Part shown: positions 48,168 to 57,703 of the stretch, piece by piece | Layout: every line of letters starts with the position of its first letter | Numbering within the stretch: the stretch's first letter is position 1 | Source: SURF-21 sp964462595 | GTDB taxonomy: Bacteria > Actinomycetota > Geothermincolia > Geothermincolales > RBG-13-55-18 | DNA length: 64,000 nt | Assembly (NCBI GenBank): GCA_964462595.1 | Contig: CAYWXM010000032.1 | Coordinates: 1-64,000, forward strand | Direction: 5' to 3' | Made by a program: the position numbers and the translations under genes | The notes under the pieces: generated by a model | Told to the model about the DNA's origin: nothing | Seen by the model: the letters and a program-made list of their open reading frames with translations, nothing else | Databases searched by the model: none

Positions 48168-51100
48168 TCAAGGGTTCGGGCGATCCTGGAATATCACCTC
48201 CGCCGTTTCTCCTTCCCGCAGTTTCAGCAACTCGCCTCCGACCTCGATCTTGATCATCCAGGCGCCGCCGGAAAGGACATGCACCTTAAACGATTCTTTC
48301 GAGATGTCCAAGTCCAGCCACTGCCCGCGGTAGCGTACGAGCATGGAAAGCCCGTCCATGTCCTCGGGGAAAGCGGGGTTGAAGCGCAGCACGTCACCGC
48401 GGCATTCCAGCCCGGTATAGCCGCGCCCCAGCATGTCCACGCACCCGGCCATGGCCCCCAGGTGTATGCCCTCCGGCGTCGTCCCGCCCTGCACGTCTGC
48501 GAAATCGGTGAGCAGGGCTATGTTGAAAAGCTCCCACGACTGGCCACGGTCGCGCCTCGCCGCCACCCAGGAGTGGATTATCCAGCTCAGGGAGGAACCG
48601 TTGGAGGTGCGGGCGAGGTAATAATCTATGTTGCGCGGGATTATCTCGGGATCGAAATCGTAGCCCAGTTGCCCGAAAAGGCCCCCCAGCTCCTCGGCGG
48701 AAAAGAGATAGAATAGCATGAGCACGTCCGCCTGCTTGGAGGCCTTGTAGCGGTTCGGCATGTCCCCCTCCGCCTCGAGTATGCGGTCCAGGCGCTGGAT
48801 GTTGCCATACTTCCTGCGGTAACCCTCCCAGTCGAACTCCTCGAGTTTATCGTATCCCTCGAACTGGCTGATGATGCCATCCGAATGGAAGACCACACGC
48901 ATCTTGCGGCTTATCTCCCTCCACCTGTCTATCTCCGTATCCTGTATCTCGAGCTTCTCGCACAATTCGTCCAGGTACTCCGGCGGCAGGATGTCGAGAA
49001 GGTCGAGCGCCCGGTTCATGACGAACACGACCATGATGTTGGTGTAGGAATTGTTGTCCAGGCCCGGGCTCTGCGAGCCCGGGTAGGCATCGTGATACTC
49101 GTCCGGTCCCATAACCCCCTTGATCTCGTACCTGTCGAGCCCCGCGTTGTATTCGGCGATGGAGGCCCAGAAGCGAGCGATCTCCAGGATCATCTCCGCT
49201 CCGTACCAGGAAAGGAATTCCAGGTCCCCGGTTACCTGGTAGTACTGCCAGATGTTGTAGACTATGGCGGCGTTTATGTGCCGCTGCAGCTGGGAATTGT
49301 CCGGCAGCCAGTTCCCCGAAACGGGGTTCAGGTGGACCTGCTGTGTCTCCTCCCTGCCGTCGCTTCCGCTCTGCCAGGGGAACATCGCCCCCTTGTAACC
49401 GAGCCTCCTGGCGGCCTTCCTCGCCTCTCCCAGGCGGCGGTAGCGGTACATGAGCAGGGAGCGCGTTATCTGCGGGGTGCGGTAGTTGAGGAACGGGAAG
49501 ATGATGAGCTCGTCCCAGAAGATATGCCCCCGGTAGGCCTCGCCGTGCCACCCCCTGGAGGGCATGCCCACGTCTATGTCCATGGAATGCGTGCATGCGG
49601 TCTGCAGCATGTGGAACCTGTAAAGGCGCAATATCCTCTGGACGTAATGCTGCTCCGGGAGACTGAACAGCCGCAGGTCGACCTCAAACTTGTGCCAGAG
49701 GTGATCCCAGGCTACGGCGTGGGAGCGCAGCAGTCCCTGAAACCTGTCTGCCGCCGCGATCGCTTTCTCCGCGGCCTGCACGCAGTTGGAAATAGCGCTG
49801 TCCCGGGAATTGTATAGCGCCATCGTTTTCTCCACCACAACCTGAGAGCCCAGGGAGGCGTCCAGAAGGATATGCTGGGCGATATAGCCGGGTTCCTCCA
49901 CCAGGCTACGCTTCACGGGCAGCGGCTCGCCATCACGAAACGCCCCGGTCCTGACGGCTTGGGCAACGCCTATCCTTGACTGGCTCGTGCGTACCTTGAG
50001 GAGGACGGTATCCTCGCCGATGAGTTTTGTCTCTACGGGCTCCAGGTGATTTCCGTTCAGGTTGAGGTACCTCTTCACGCCGCTGTTGGTCACCCTTCCG
50101 TCCAGGGCCGAGCGCAATTCCAGCGTCCCCGACCAGTTGAGGGGCTCTATCATCACTTCCATCGCCGCCAGGTGCATGTTGTCCATGCTGACGATGCGGC
50201 GGCTGTTCATCCTGGTCTCCCTCCCCTCCGCGTCCCGCCATTTCACGCGGCGGTGCATGACCCCCGTCTTCATGTGCAGTTCCTGCCGGTAGGAGAGTAC
50301 CTCCGCGCTCTGCAGGTCGAACCATTCACCCCCCGCGACCCGCACGTCGAGGCGCAGCCAGTTAGGAAGATTTACCAGGTCCTCGTTCTCTATCATGCGG
50401 CCCGCTATCTCCGTCTTCAGGCGGTTGTAGCCGCCTGCCAGGTAGGTCCCGGGGTAATGGACGCCGTCGGCGAGGGATTCCGGTGCCGCTCCCCGGGTGG
50501 CGAAATAACCGTTTCCCAGGGTGCACAGCGCCTCCCTGAGCCCCTCCTCCTCGCTATCGTATCCATCGTGCTCCAGCCACCAGGTGTTCTCCTCCTCCAA
50601 TACGGAGGTGAGCCTGGCGATAAAGAGCTCGACCTCGTCGGGGGTCTCAAGCCTGTATTGCGCCTTGGTGCAGCGCGGGCCTTCTCCAACCACCACGGTG
50701 ATTCCCCGGCCTTTCAGCGTCTCGAAGGCGTCCTCGTCGGTGATGTCGTCTCCCACGTAGAAGGGGACGAAACCGGGCTCCGCGATATCCAGTTCGTGCA
50801 TGAACCATTCCACGGCCCTGCCTTTGTGCCAGTCGATGTCCGGCTGCAACTCGTAGACCTTCTTGCCCTCGGCCCTGCGAAACCCGGGGTATCGCCGGTG
50901 CGCGAGGCCTACTACTTCATCCACTTCCCCTACTTGTCCCTCGCTCACGTTGCGGTAATGGATAGCGATGGTGAACTTCTTGCGCTCCACCTGTGCTCCG
51001 GGAATGCCCGCCAGATGCCTTTCGAGATATGCCTGGGCACGGTCGAGCTCGTTCAGGAATCGTTCCGCCCCTTCGTTCTCCTTCCTGAACCCGTCGGGCC

Positions 51101-52142
51101 CGGCCATCTCGAAACCGTGGCTGCCCGAGTAATATATTTCCCCCACGTTTACCAGGGCCCTGACATCATCCAGCCCACGCCCGCTCACCACGGCCACGGT
51201 GCATTGGGACGCCAGGTCCCGGAGCGTACCGCGCGTTTTTTCGCGCAGCAAAGCGTCCTCGGGACGGGATACTATGGGGGTAAGCGTGCCGTCGTAGTCC
51301 AGGAATACCGCCACCCGTCTACCCCTGATCCTGTCCTCGATCTCACCGAAGTTCTCGAGCGCGTTTCTGAGGTCCCGTATGCGTACCTCCACGTCGATCT
51401 CCGCCAGGTCCTTCACCACCAGGTCCGCCCCTCCCTGCAGCAGGGCTTCCTCCTGGTCCTGCCGGTCAACCCCGATGACCAGACTAAAACCGCCGGCTCG
51501 TCCCGCGCTCACGCCGGATATGGCGTCCTCGAGCACGACGCATCTTGAAGGATCCACCTCCAGGCGCCGTGCTGCCTCGAGGAACATGTCGGGATCGGGC
51601 TTTCCTTTCAGGTCCAGGCTCTCTATGTCCACGCCATCCACCTGGGCATCAAAAAGGTCCGCTATGCGGGCAGCCTCCAGCACGTCAGTGCAATTCTTGC
51701 TGGAAGAGGCGATAGCGATGCGGTATCCACGGTTGCGAAGGTTCTTGATGAGTTCCACGGACGATCTGAACGTCTCCACGCCGCGCGATTTCATCCTTTC
51801 GATGAACAGCCGGTCTTTGCGGTTGCCCAGGCCGCATACGCTCTCGGTCTCGGGCGAATCGTCAGGGGTTCCGTACGGTATATCTATGCTCCTGGCGTCG
51901 AGAAAGCTCTTCACCCCCGCATAGCGGGGCTTGCCATCGACGTATTTGCGATAGTCGCCCTCTATGTCGAAAGGCTCGAACGCGCCACCGCCGGCTTTAT
52001 TTTCCAGGTAATTGTCGAACATCTCTTTCCACGCCGCCGCGTGCAGCTTCGCCGTTTGCGTAACCACGCCGTCCAGGTCGAAGATGAGCCCGTCATAATC
52101 GGCTCGGGAAATTATTACCGCGTATGTGTTTCCTTTTTTCAT
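48168..52142 (-). CDS. HAD phosphatase - trehalose-phosphatase - GH65 phosphorylase triple fusion (OtsB1-like)
   Basis: This 1324-residue protein has three parts in order: a beta-phosphoglucomutase-type HAD domain (about 1-250, nucleophile D22 in FDLDGVVT), a trehalose-6-phosphate phosphatase-type HAD domain (about 275-510, FLDYDGTLTPI with D282), and a GH65 trehalose/maltose phosphorylase-type domain (about 530-1324, catalytic E1015 in MGPDEYHDAY). The same order and size occur in mycobacterial OtsB1 (Rv2006), as I recall, and GH65 plus beta-PGM is the usual pair for splitting trehalose to glucose phosphates. It probably degrades or recycles trehalose or trehalose phosphate in the cytoplasm. 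The activities of the separate domains are inference. Confidence 0.85.
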   Translation of the reverse strand: MKKGNTYAVIISRADYDGLIFDLDGVVTQTAKLHAAAWKEMFDNYLENKAGGGAFEPFDIEGDYRKYVDGKPRYAGVKSFLDARSIDIPYGTPDDSPETESVCGLGNRKDRLFIERMKSRGVETFRSSVELIKNLRNRGYRIAIASSSKNCTDVLEAARIADLFDAQVDGVDIESLDLKGKPDPDMFLEAARRLEVDPSRCVVLEDAISGVSAGRAGGFSLVIGVDRQDQEEALLQGGADLVVKDLAEIDVEVRIRDLRNALENFGEIEDRIRGRRVAVFLDYDGTLTPIVSRPEDALLREKTRGTLRDLASQCTVAVVSGRGLDDVRALVNVGEIYYSGSHGFEMAGPDGFRKENEGAERFLNELDRAQAYLERHLAGIPGAQVERKKFTIAIHYRNVSEGQVGEVDEVVGLAHRRYPGFRRAEGKKVYELQPDIDWHKGRAVEWFMHELDIAEPGFVPFYVGDDITDEDAFETLKGRGITVVVGEGPRCTKAQYRLETPDEVELFIARLTSVLEEENTWWLEHDGYDSEEEGLREALCTLGNGYFATRGAAPESLADGVHYPGTYLAGGYNRLKTEIAGRMIENEDLVNLPNWLRLDVRVAGGEWFDLQSAEVLSYRQELHMKTGVMHRRVKWRDAEGRETRMNSRRIVSMDNMHLAAMEVMIEPLNWSGTLELRSALDGRVTNSGVKRYLNLNGNHLEPVETKLIGEDTVLLKVRTSQSRIGVAQAVRTGAFRDGEPLPVKRSLVEEPGYIAQHILLDASLGSQVVVEKTMALYNSRDSAISNCVQAAEKAIAAADRFQGLLRSHAVAWDHLWHKFEVDLRLFSLPEQHYVQRILRLYRFHMLQTACTHSMDIDVGMPSRGWHGEAYRGHIFWDELIIFPFLNYRTPQITRSLLMYRYRRLGEARKAARRLGYKGAMFPWQSGSDGREETQQVHLNPVSGNWLPDNSQLQRHINAAIVYNIWQYYQVTGDLEFLSWYGAEMILEIARFWASIAEYNAGLDRYEIKGVMGPDEYHDAYPGSQSPGLDNNSYTNIMVVFVMNRALDLLDILPPEYLDELCEKLEIQDTEIDRWREISRKMRVVFHSDGIISQFEGYDKLEEFDWEGYRRKYGNIQRLDRILEAEGDMPNRYKASKQADVLMLFYLFSAEELGGLFGQLGYDFDPEIIPRNIDYYLARTSNGSSLSWIIHSWVAARRDRGQSWELFNIALLTDFADVQGGTTPEGIHLGAMAGCVDMLGRGYTGLECRGDVLRFNPAFPEDMDGLSMLVRYRGQWLDLDISKESFKVHVLSGGAWMIKIEVGGELLKLREGETAEVIFQDRPNP

Positions 52143-52462
52143 GTTCCCTCTTGTCTATATTTCCTTTTCTCAAACCCTGACCGGCCCGCCAGTAGCATCG
52201 TACATACCCGCCCTGGAGCGATGCGGCACTAATTCCCTTACCCGGGCAAACTATTTCCCCGGCCTGTTGCCTTGATGCTTAAAACCATTCTACCGGACAT
52301 CACGAACTCACTCCATTTTTCGCCGCCGGACCGTATAAAGCCTTCGAACCTGGCGGGCACATGCGCGTTCCAGGCGGCGTGCGGGCTCCGCGTCCCGGTC
52401 CCTGCGATTTAAGATAGAATGGTGAAAGGATCTGTCGGCAGTAACGGAGAGGGGGGATAGCC
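52143..52462. other. Divergent promoter region
   Basis: About 320 bases between the minus-strand trehalose fusion gene and the plus-strand aminoacylase gene. TAAGATAGAAT near 52410-52421 could be a -10 region for the latter. I find no gene or strong hairpin. Confidence 0.35.
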
Positions 52463-54181
52463 ATGCTGGACGTTCTCATCAAGCGCGGAAAGGTGGTCGA
52501 CGGCACTGGAGCTGCGGCGAGGAAGGCGGACGTAGCGGTTAAGGACGGCAGGATCGCCGAGGTGGGCGACCTGCCTGAGGCCGAGGCGGAGAGAGTCATA
52601 GACGCCACGGGGAAGGTGGTCTCGCCGGGGTTTATCGACATCCACTCCCATAACGATATGTACGTGATCCGCGACGATTACGTGCAGCTCTTCGAGCCCT
52701 TCGTGAGGCAGGGCATCACCACCAGCGTGGTCTCCAACTGCGGGTGGTCGGTTGCCCCATGGCTGCCCGACAACTCCGAGCTGTTTCATTCCACCCTGCA
52801 TTCCATGGGCGTTTCCGCGGACTTCAAGCCGCAGTGGGGAACGGTGAAGGAGTTCAACCAGTGGATTCTCAGCCGCGGGCTTCCCATCAACTTCGTGCCC
52901 CTGTCGGCGCACGGCCCCTTGCGCATCGCGGTCATGGGCGACAACGCACGCTTCAGCACGGCGGAAGAGCTGGAGAAGATGAGGGCGCTGCTGCGCAAGG
53001 ACATGGAGGACGGCTGCAGGGGCCTTTCCACCGGCCTCACCTACTTCCCGGGCATGTACGCACACACCGACGAGCTGGTGGAGTTGGCCAAGGTTTTGCC
53101 CGAGTACGGCGGGCGCTACGTCTCCCACATACGCAGCCTCACCGGAACCTTCGCCAGAGCCGTGGAGGAGGCGGTGGAGATCGCGCGGCGCGGCGGCACC
53201 TCCCTGCAGGTGAGCCACTTCATGGCCATCCCGGACTTCGGCCGTATGGGAGACGCCGTCTACGAGCTGGTGGGAGTTTTCGAGAAGATAAACCGCTTCA
53301 TCCCCATGCCGGGCATCCCTAACGCGCAGTTGAAGAAGGGCTACGAGGTGGTGGACCGCGCCCTGGAGGAGGGGTTGGACGTGGGCATGGACTTTATCCC
53401 CTACGTCATGGGCAACACCACCGTCACCCAGCTCTTCCCTCCCTGGGCGCTTATAGGCGGGACGGATGCCCTGCTGCGCCGCCTCGCCGACCCCGGCGAA
53501 AGAGCGAAGATACGCCACGACGTGGAGACGGTCAGGGACAGGTGGCCGCAGTGGGAGCCCGGCTCCTGGGCTACCAACTATATAGAGTGCCTGAGTTACA
53601 AGATGCTGTCCATCCTCTCCATAGGCAGCGACAAGAACAGTTACATGGAGGGGAAGCGGGTGGTCGACCTGGCCAAAGCCGCAGGCAAGGACGAGTTCGA
53701 CTTCCTGGCCGACCTGGCTATCGAGGAGGAGGGGTCGGTAGGATTCCTCATGGGCATGCCTCCGAAACCATGGTCGGAGAAGGTATTCCTGCACGGCCAG
53801 GACCATCCCCAGCTCTCGGTGGGGGCGGACGTCCTCTTCCCCGAGAAAGGGCCGGCCCCCCAGACGGCATACGGCACCTTCCCGCGCATCTTCGAGCATT
53901 ACGTTAAGGATCTGGGCTACTACACGCTGGAAAACGCCGTGCATCGCTGCACCGGCCTGGCGGCCTCGCGTTACGGCCTGGAAGGTCGCGGGGTCCTGAA
54001 GGAGGGCGCGGCCGCGGACATCACGGTCTTCGATTTCGAGACCATCAAGGACAACTCCACCTACGAGGACCCGCAGCAGTATCCCTCGGGCATCGACTAC
54101 GTGCTCGTGAACGGGAAGGTGGTGCTGGAGACGGGCAGGTTCGACGCCGGCACGCTGGCAGGGGACGTGCTGTCGCGATAG
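52463..54181 (+). CDS. N-acyl-D-amino-acid deacylase family amidohydrolase
   Basis: This 572-residue protein of the D-aminoacylase group starts MLDVLIKRGKVVDGTGAAAR with the metal motif FIDIHSHNDM (around residue 58) and later RYVSHIRSLTG and LQVSHFMAIPD. The C-terminal LEGRGVLKEGAAADITVFDF closes the typical small beta domain. Such enzymes release a D-amino acid from an N-acyl derivative, or act on related cyclic amides, with one or two zinc ions. ATG 52463 follows GAGGGGGGATAGCC. It stands alone. Substrate cannot be read from sequence. Confidence 0.8.
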   Translation: MLDVLIKRGKVVDGTGAAARKADVAVKDGRIAEVGDLPEAEAERVIDATGKVVSPGFIDIHSHNDMYVIRDDYVQLFEPFVRQGITTSVVSNCGWSVAPWLPDNSELFHSTLHSMGVSADFKPQWGTVKEFNQWILSRGLPINFVPLSAHGPLRIAVMGDNARFSTAEELEKMRALLRKDMEDGCRGLSTGLTYFPGMYAHTDELVELAKVLPEYGGRYVSHIRSLTGTFARAVEEAVEIARRGGTSLQVSHFMAIPDFGRMGDAVYELVGVFEKINRFIPMPGIPNAQLKKGYEVVDRALEEGLDVGMDFIPYVMGNTTVTQLFPPWALIGGTDALLRRLADPGERAKIRHDVETVRDRWPQWEPGSWATNYIECLSYKMLSILSIGSDKNSYMEGKRVVDLAKAAGKDEFDFLADLAIEEEGSVGFLMGMPPKPWSEKVFLHGQDHPQLSVGADVLFPEKGPAPQTAYGTFPRIFEHYVKDLGYYTLENAVHRCTGLAASRYGLEGRGVLKEGAAADITVFDFETIKDNSTYEDPQQYPSGIDYVLVNGKVVLETGRFDAGTLAGDVLSR

Positions 54182-54269
54182 GCAGTCCGGACAGTGAGCA
54201 GCCCCCCCGGGGTCGCGATCAACCCGGGTGGGCGGGCAGCTTGATCGGGCCGGCCCGCATAGCGGCGCT

Positions 54270-54764
54270 TTAAGGCTTGGATTCCAGGATCATCCTGCCC
54301 GCTATGCGTACCGCGAAACCCGCGGGTACGCGGCACTTACTGGAAGCCTCGGCGTTCGCGAACTCCTCCATCTGCACGGGGTCGGTGAGGTCGTAGTAAC
54401 GCCCGAAAATGCGCTCCTGGACGCCGGCGCACATGCAGCTCCCGAATTCCTCCTCGAAAAGGCGGCAGAAACGGTGGGCCGCCTTCAGTGTGCGCAGGAA
54501 GGCGTCGTAATCATCAGGCTCGTAGCGGCCGAAGGCCAGCCCGAGCGCCATTACCGAGCCTATCACCGCGCCGCAGGTCTCCCCCCTCAGGGCCACGCCC
54601 GGCATGGCGGTCGCCGCCTTGAGCACCTCGGCGTTGCCGAGTCCGAATTCTTCCTGCAGGGCACGCAGCGTCCCCTGCGCGCAGCTCCCGTAGGCCTCGA
54701 GATAATCCCCCGCCTGCTTTTCCAGATGTTCCAGTATCTTCTCCGGGGACGGCTTCAGCCCCAT
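54270..54764 (-). CDS. C_GCAxxG_C_C family protein
   Basis: The 164-residue protein, read from ATG 54764 (GGGGAG upstream), has the family's cysteine pattern: C in AYGSCAQGTL, then MPGVALRGETCGAVIGSVMA and a CxC-containing FGSCMCAGVQERIF, with a final Cys near the C-terminus. The conserved Cys suggest metal or redox chemistry; no activity is established to my knowledge. It begins two bases after the stop of the upstream ATC-hydrolase-like gene, so the two are tightly coupled. Confidence 0.8.
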   Translation of the reverse strand: MGLKPSPEKILEHLEKQAGDYLEAYGSCAQGTLRALQEEFGLGNAEVLKAATAMPGVALRGETCGAVIGSVMALGLAFGRYEPDDYDAFLRTLKAAHRFCRLFEEEFGSCMCAGVQERIFGRYYDLTDPVQMEEFANAEASSKCRVPAGFAVRIAGRMILESKP

Positions 54765-54766
54765 GG

Positions 54767-55285
54767 TCACTCCCCAAGCTCGATGCGGAAACGGCACACG
54801 CTGTCGCCCTTGGTGAGCAGCTTCGAGAACCCCTCCGTCTTGAACCGGGGGTTCAGTTCCTCCAGCATGCCGATCAGGGAGGCCTTGAGCATGACCTCGC
54901 ACAGGTCCGGCTCCCGCGACCAGATGCGCGCCACCGGGCACGTCTTGAGCTCTTTTTCGAAGGCCTGCGGCGTGTTTTCGGCATAACCATCCCAGAAATT
55001 GGCAAACGTGTCGTCGATCCTGTCGTGTATCTTGGGCAGCCCCATGCAGTCCTCGAATTCCTCAGGCTTGGCTCCGGTGAGTTTCATCCACATGGCGGCG
55101 CCCTTCTTGCCGTCGCGGTAGTACTCCTCCTCGAGCCTGTCCACGAAGGCTTCGCCGCCGACCTCTTTTCCGACGCGGTAGAGCATGACCACCTGCCGCG
55201 CCAGCGCCTCCGTCCAGTTGCGGTAGCGCTTGCCCATCTCCTCCTCACTGACCGGGTATTTCTCGTATTCGGGCACTTCTGACAT
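54767..55285 (-). CDS. L-2-amino-thiazoline-4-carboxylic acid hydrolase-like protein
   Basis: This 172-residue protein, read from ATG 55285 with GGAAGGTGATCGAG in front, resembles the ATC hydrolase family of cysteine biosynthesis from thiazolines. The C-terminal segment FSKLLTKGDSVCRFRIELGE matches the family's Gly-Asp-x2-Cys-x-Phe ending. Internal KTCPVARIWS adds a conserved Cys. Many distant members have unknown roles, so the name is family-level. It forms a two-gene unit with the C_GCAxxG_C_C protein. Confidence 0.65.
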   Translation of the reverse strand: MSEVPEYEKYPVSEEEMGKRYRNWTEALARQVVMLYRVGKEVGGEAFVDRLEEEYYRDGKKGAAMWMKLTGAKPEEFEDCMGLPKIHDRIDDTFANFWDGYAENTPQAFEKELKTCPVARIWSREPDLCEVMLKASLIGMLEELNPRFKTEGFSKLLTKGDSVCRFRIELGE

Positions 55286-55380
55286 CTCGATCACCTTCCT
55301 TCTCATCCGGGCCATCCGCCACTCTCCGAGGTCAAAGCCAGCTGGCTGGCCTTGCCTTATCATTCCCTATTTTAAATCTC

Positions 55381-56496
55381 TTACTCCGGCTGGGAGATCC
55401 TTTCCTTCAAGCGCAGGATCCTGGTAACGCGCCCCTCGATTTCGTCCTCCCCGATATCGCCTCCGCGCACCGCCTCCAGTACCGCGGTGTAGGCTGCCTG
55501 GACATCCCCCGCCTCGTGCCCCGAGATCAGCAACACGTCCACGCCGGCTTCGGCGGCGCGTACGACCGTGATTCCCAGGCCGTAAGCCTCTTTCAGGACC
55601 TTGGTCGCCAGGTCATCGCTGACCACCAGGTAGTCTCCGCTCACCTTTTCCCTCAGCAGGTCGATGCCCGCGGGGGAGAGTGTAAACGGCAGGTCCAGGT
55701 CCAGGTCGGAGTAGATGACGTTGGCGGTCATGACGAACTCCGGGCTCGCCGCCGCCGCCGCCTGGAACTGCGAGAACTCGGGCAGGCCCGGCACCACGGC
55801 GAGCTTTTCGTTCTCGGGGTCATAGGCGATCCCGCCGTAACCCGGGAAGTGCTTGGCGGTGGAGAAAACGCCTCCGTCGTGCTGGCCGGAGATTGCGCTC
55901 CTTCCCAGTTCGCCCACCTCCTGCACGCTTCCAGGGAAGGTGCGGCCGTAGCGGGTGAGAAAATCCCCCTGCACGCCCATGTCCAGGACCGGGGCCAGGT
56001 TGAGGTTGATGCCCAATCCTTTGAGGCCTTGTGCGCGCGCAAAGCCCTGTTCGTATGCCTGGGCGGGATCCGTGATACTCGACTGGGAGATGCTGTCGTC
56101 AAGCCAGCTTATACGCACGATCTCCCCACCCTCCTGGTCTATGGCGACGAAGAGCGGCAGGCCCGTATCGGCGGTGGACAATTCCTCGAGGCCCGTTATC
56201 AGCTGCTCGAGCTGTTCCTCGGCCTCGATGTTCCTTCCAAAGAGGATCACGCCCCCGGGATGGACGGAGTCGAAGAGCTGTTCGATCTCCGGGGTAACGG
56301 CCGTGCCCTCGAAACCGATCAGGAAAAGCTGGCCGACTTTCTGCTCTATGGTGAGGTTATCCTGGGGGCCGTTGGCGCCATTACCATTGCCGCCATCGCC
56401 GTCCTGCACGGCGCCGGCGCAGCCCGCGGCCGCCAGGCCCAAGGCCAGGAGAAGGACGATCGAGACAGCCAGCTTAGTCCTGGACCGTTCCTTCAC
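55381..56496 (-). CDS. GH3 family lipoprotein (NagZ-like) with altered acid/base motif
   Basis: This protein has 371 residues from GTG 56496 (AAGGAGGCTGAGT upstream) with a signal peptide and lipobox ending AAAGC (C26), then a Gly/Asn-rich linker and a beta-N-acetylhexosaminidase-type barrel. FVAIDQEGGEIVRI and the nucleophile D294 in VVSDDLATKVL are present. The region where NagZ has KHFPGHG followed by DSH reads KHFPGYGGIAYDPENEK (215-231), so the catalytic His of the acid/base dyad is missing. It may be a hydrolase of a different type, or a binding protein. Exported and anchored in the membrane, it may act on peptidoglycan. Confidence 0.75.
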   Translation of the reverse strand: MKERSRTKLAVSIVLLLALGLAAAGCAGAVQDGDGGNGNGANGPQDNLTIEQKVGQLFLIGFEGTAVTPEIEQLFDSVHPGGVILFGRNIEAEEQLEQLITGLEELSTADTGLPLFVAIDQEGGEIVRISWLDDSISQSSITDPAQAYEQGFARAQGLKGLGINLNLAPVLDMGVQGDFLTRYGRTFPGSVQEVGELGRSAISGQHDGGVFSTAKHFPGYGGIAYDPENEKLAVVPGLPEFSQFQAAAAASPEFVMTANVIYSDLDLDLPFTLSPAGIDLLREKVSGDYLVVSDDLATKVLKEAYGLGITVVRAAEAGVDVLLISGHEAGDVQAAYTAVLEAVRGGDIGEDEIEGRVTRILRLKERISQPE

Positions 56497-56720
56497 ACTC
56501 AGCCTCCTTCGCTGTTCTCGCGGAGTATTTCTTGCGGAGCGTTATTAATTAGTAATTATATCTCGTTGTCTCGTCCCGTCCGAGGACTCCCGGCTCGGAG
56601 CGGCAGGTGAGGCGGGCAGCGAGAACGGGCTTACGCGGTGAGGGATGGTCGTCTGAGGTAAAGCATAGGGCTGGCTTGCAGGCCGGCACGTTACCGGGAC
56701 TCGCCCCCTTGCTTTTTTCA

Positions 56721-57377
56721 TCAGCTGAAGGAGGGGTTCTGCCAGAACATGTGATAGACCTTCACCTGGCCCAGGTCCTCGATGCGCAGGGTATCGTAGC
56801 CGAGGCTTTCGTAGAAGGCCCGGTTCTTCTCGCTCCCGGTATTCAGGTACATGCCCGAGATCCCGGGGTTCTCCTCGACCAGGGACTGGGCTTTGCACAT
56901 GAGTGCTTTCCCCGCGCCCCGCCCCTGGTGATCGGGGTGGACTCCCAGCGCCTCGAAGGTGAAGTAGGGCTCGATCAGCCCCTTGGGATGTTTCGCCGCC
57001 ACCATGATGTGCAGGGAGCGCACGGGGCGACGCGCAAAAAGAAGCAGGATCTGGAGCAGGTCAGGCAATATCAGGGCCACCGAGCGCCGCTTGGAGATGC
57101 GGATGCGAGGGTCGCGCACAATGCCCGCGCCTATTACGTGGCCGTCTTCCACCGCCGCATAGAGAGGGCGGCCCGCCTCCATGTAAAGCTGAATAAATAT
57201 GTCGTCGAAGATCGCCATACGGCGTATGGAACCGGGGTGCTTCATGTCCAGGTGATAGGCGGTGGTCTCCTCCGTCTTGAAGGCCTCCACCAACGCGACG
57301 GTCGCTTCCTCCTTGATCTCGGGCACAATAGCGACGACCTCTATCCCGGTTTTTTCAGCATCGTTGCCTTCAACCAT
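56721..57377 (-). CDS. GNAT family acetyltransferase
   Basis: This 218-residue protein has the acetyl-CoA binding motif in ALGVHPDHQGRGAGKALMCK (around residue 150), followed by GISGMYLNTGSEKNRAFYES, typical of the last strands of the fold. The ATG follows AAAGGGGGGCG. The acceptor is unknown. It stands between a GH3 gene and a methyltransferase gene with wide gaps, so it is probably its own transcript. Confidence 0.8.
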   Translation of the reverse strand: MVEGNDAEKTGIEVVAIVPEIKEEATVALVEAFKTEETTAYHLDMKHPGSIRRMAIFDDIFIQLYMEAGRPLYAAVEDGHVIGAGIVRDPRIRISKRRSVALILPDLLQILLLFARRPVRSLHIMVAAKHPKGLIEPYFTFEALGVHPDHQGRGAGKALMCKAQSLVEENPGISGMYLNTGSEKNRAFYESLGYDTLRIEDLGQVKVYHMFWQNPSFS

Positions 57378-57703
57378 CGCCCCCCCTTTTTTTCAGTTTC
57401 CCTACGGCATCACATTTTACCATCATTGAGCCATGCTCTTATGTTTACGCGGCAAACCGCCTTCCCCTGCGCAAGCGCGCAAATGCGCGGGCGCCTGTCC
57501 GCGCGTTGCCATCGGGCGGATAAAGGCCGGACCGCGCGTTCGCCACGCGAAGCCCCGGGCCCCTTGTCGTTGAGCGTTAGCCGGCATGAGCCGGGTCATT
57601 TTTAGACCGGCATGGATGTGGGATGCTGTTATTGATAGGACTCATGGGTGTTGGGAGACGAGCCATCGGTGTTTCTCGAAGTAGTGCATAAGCCGTCCTA
57701 TCC
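57378..57703. other. Intergenic region, nothing recognised
   Basis: About 325 bases, GC-rich, with short inverted words (for example GCCGGCATGAGCCGG near 57580) that may be repeat debris. No coding frame with a plausible start is seen. Confidence 0.3.

Noticed and set aside
52409..53944. 511-codon minus-strand frame opposite the aminoacylase gene
   Set aside because: Antisense shadow; the plus-strand protein has clear amidohydrolase motifs.
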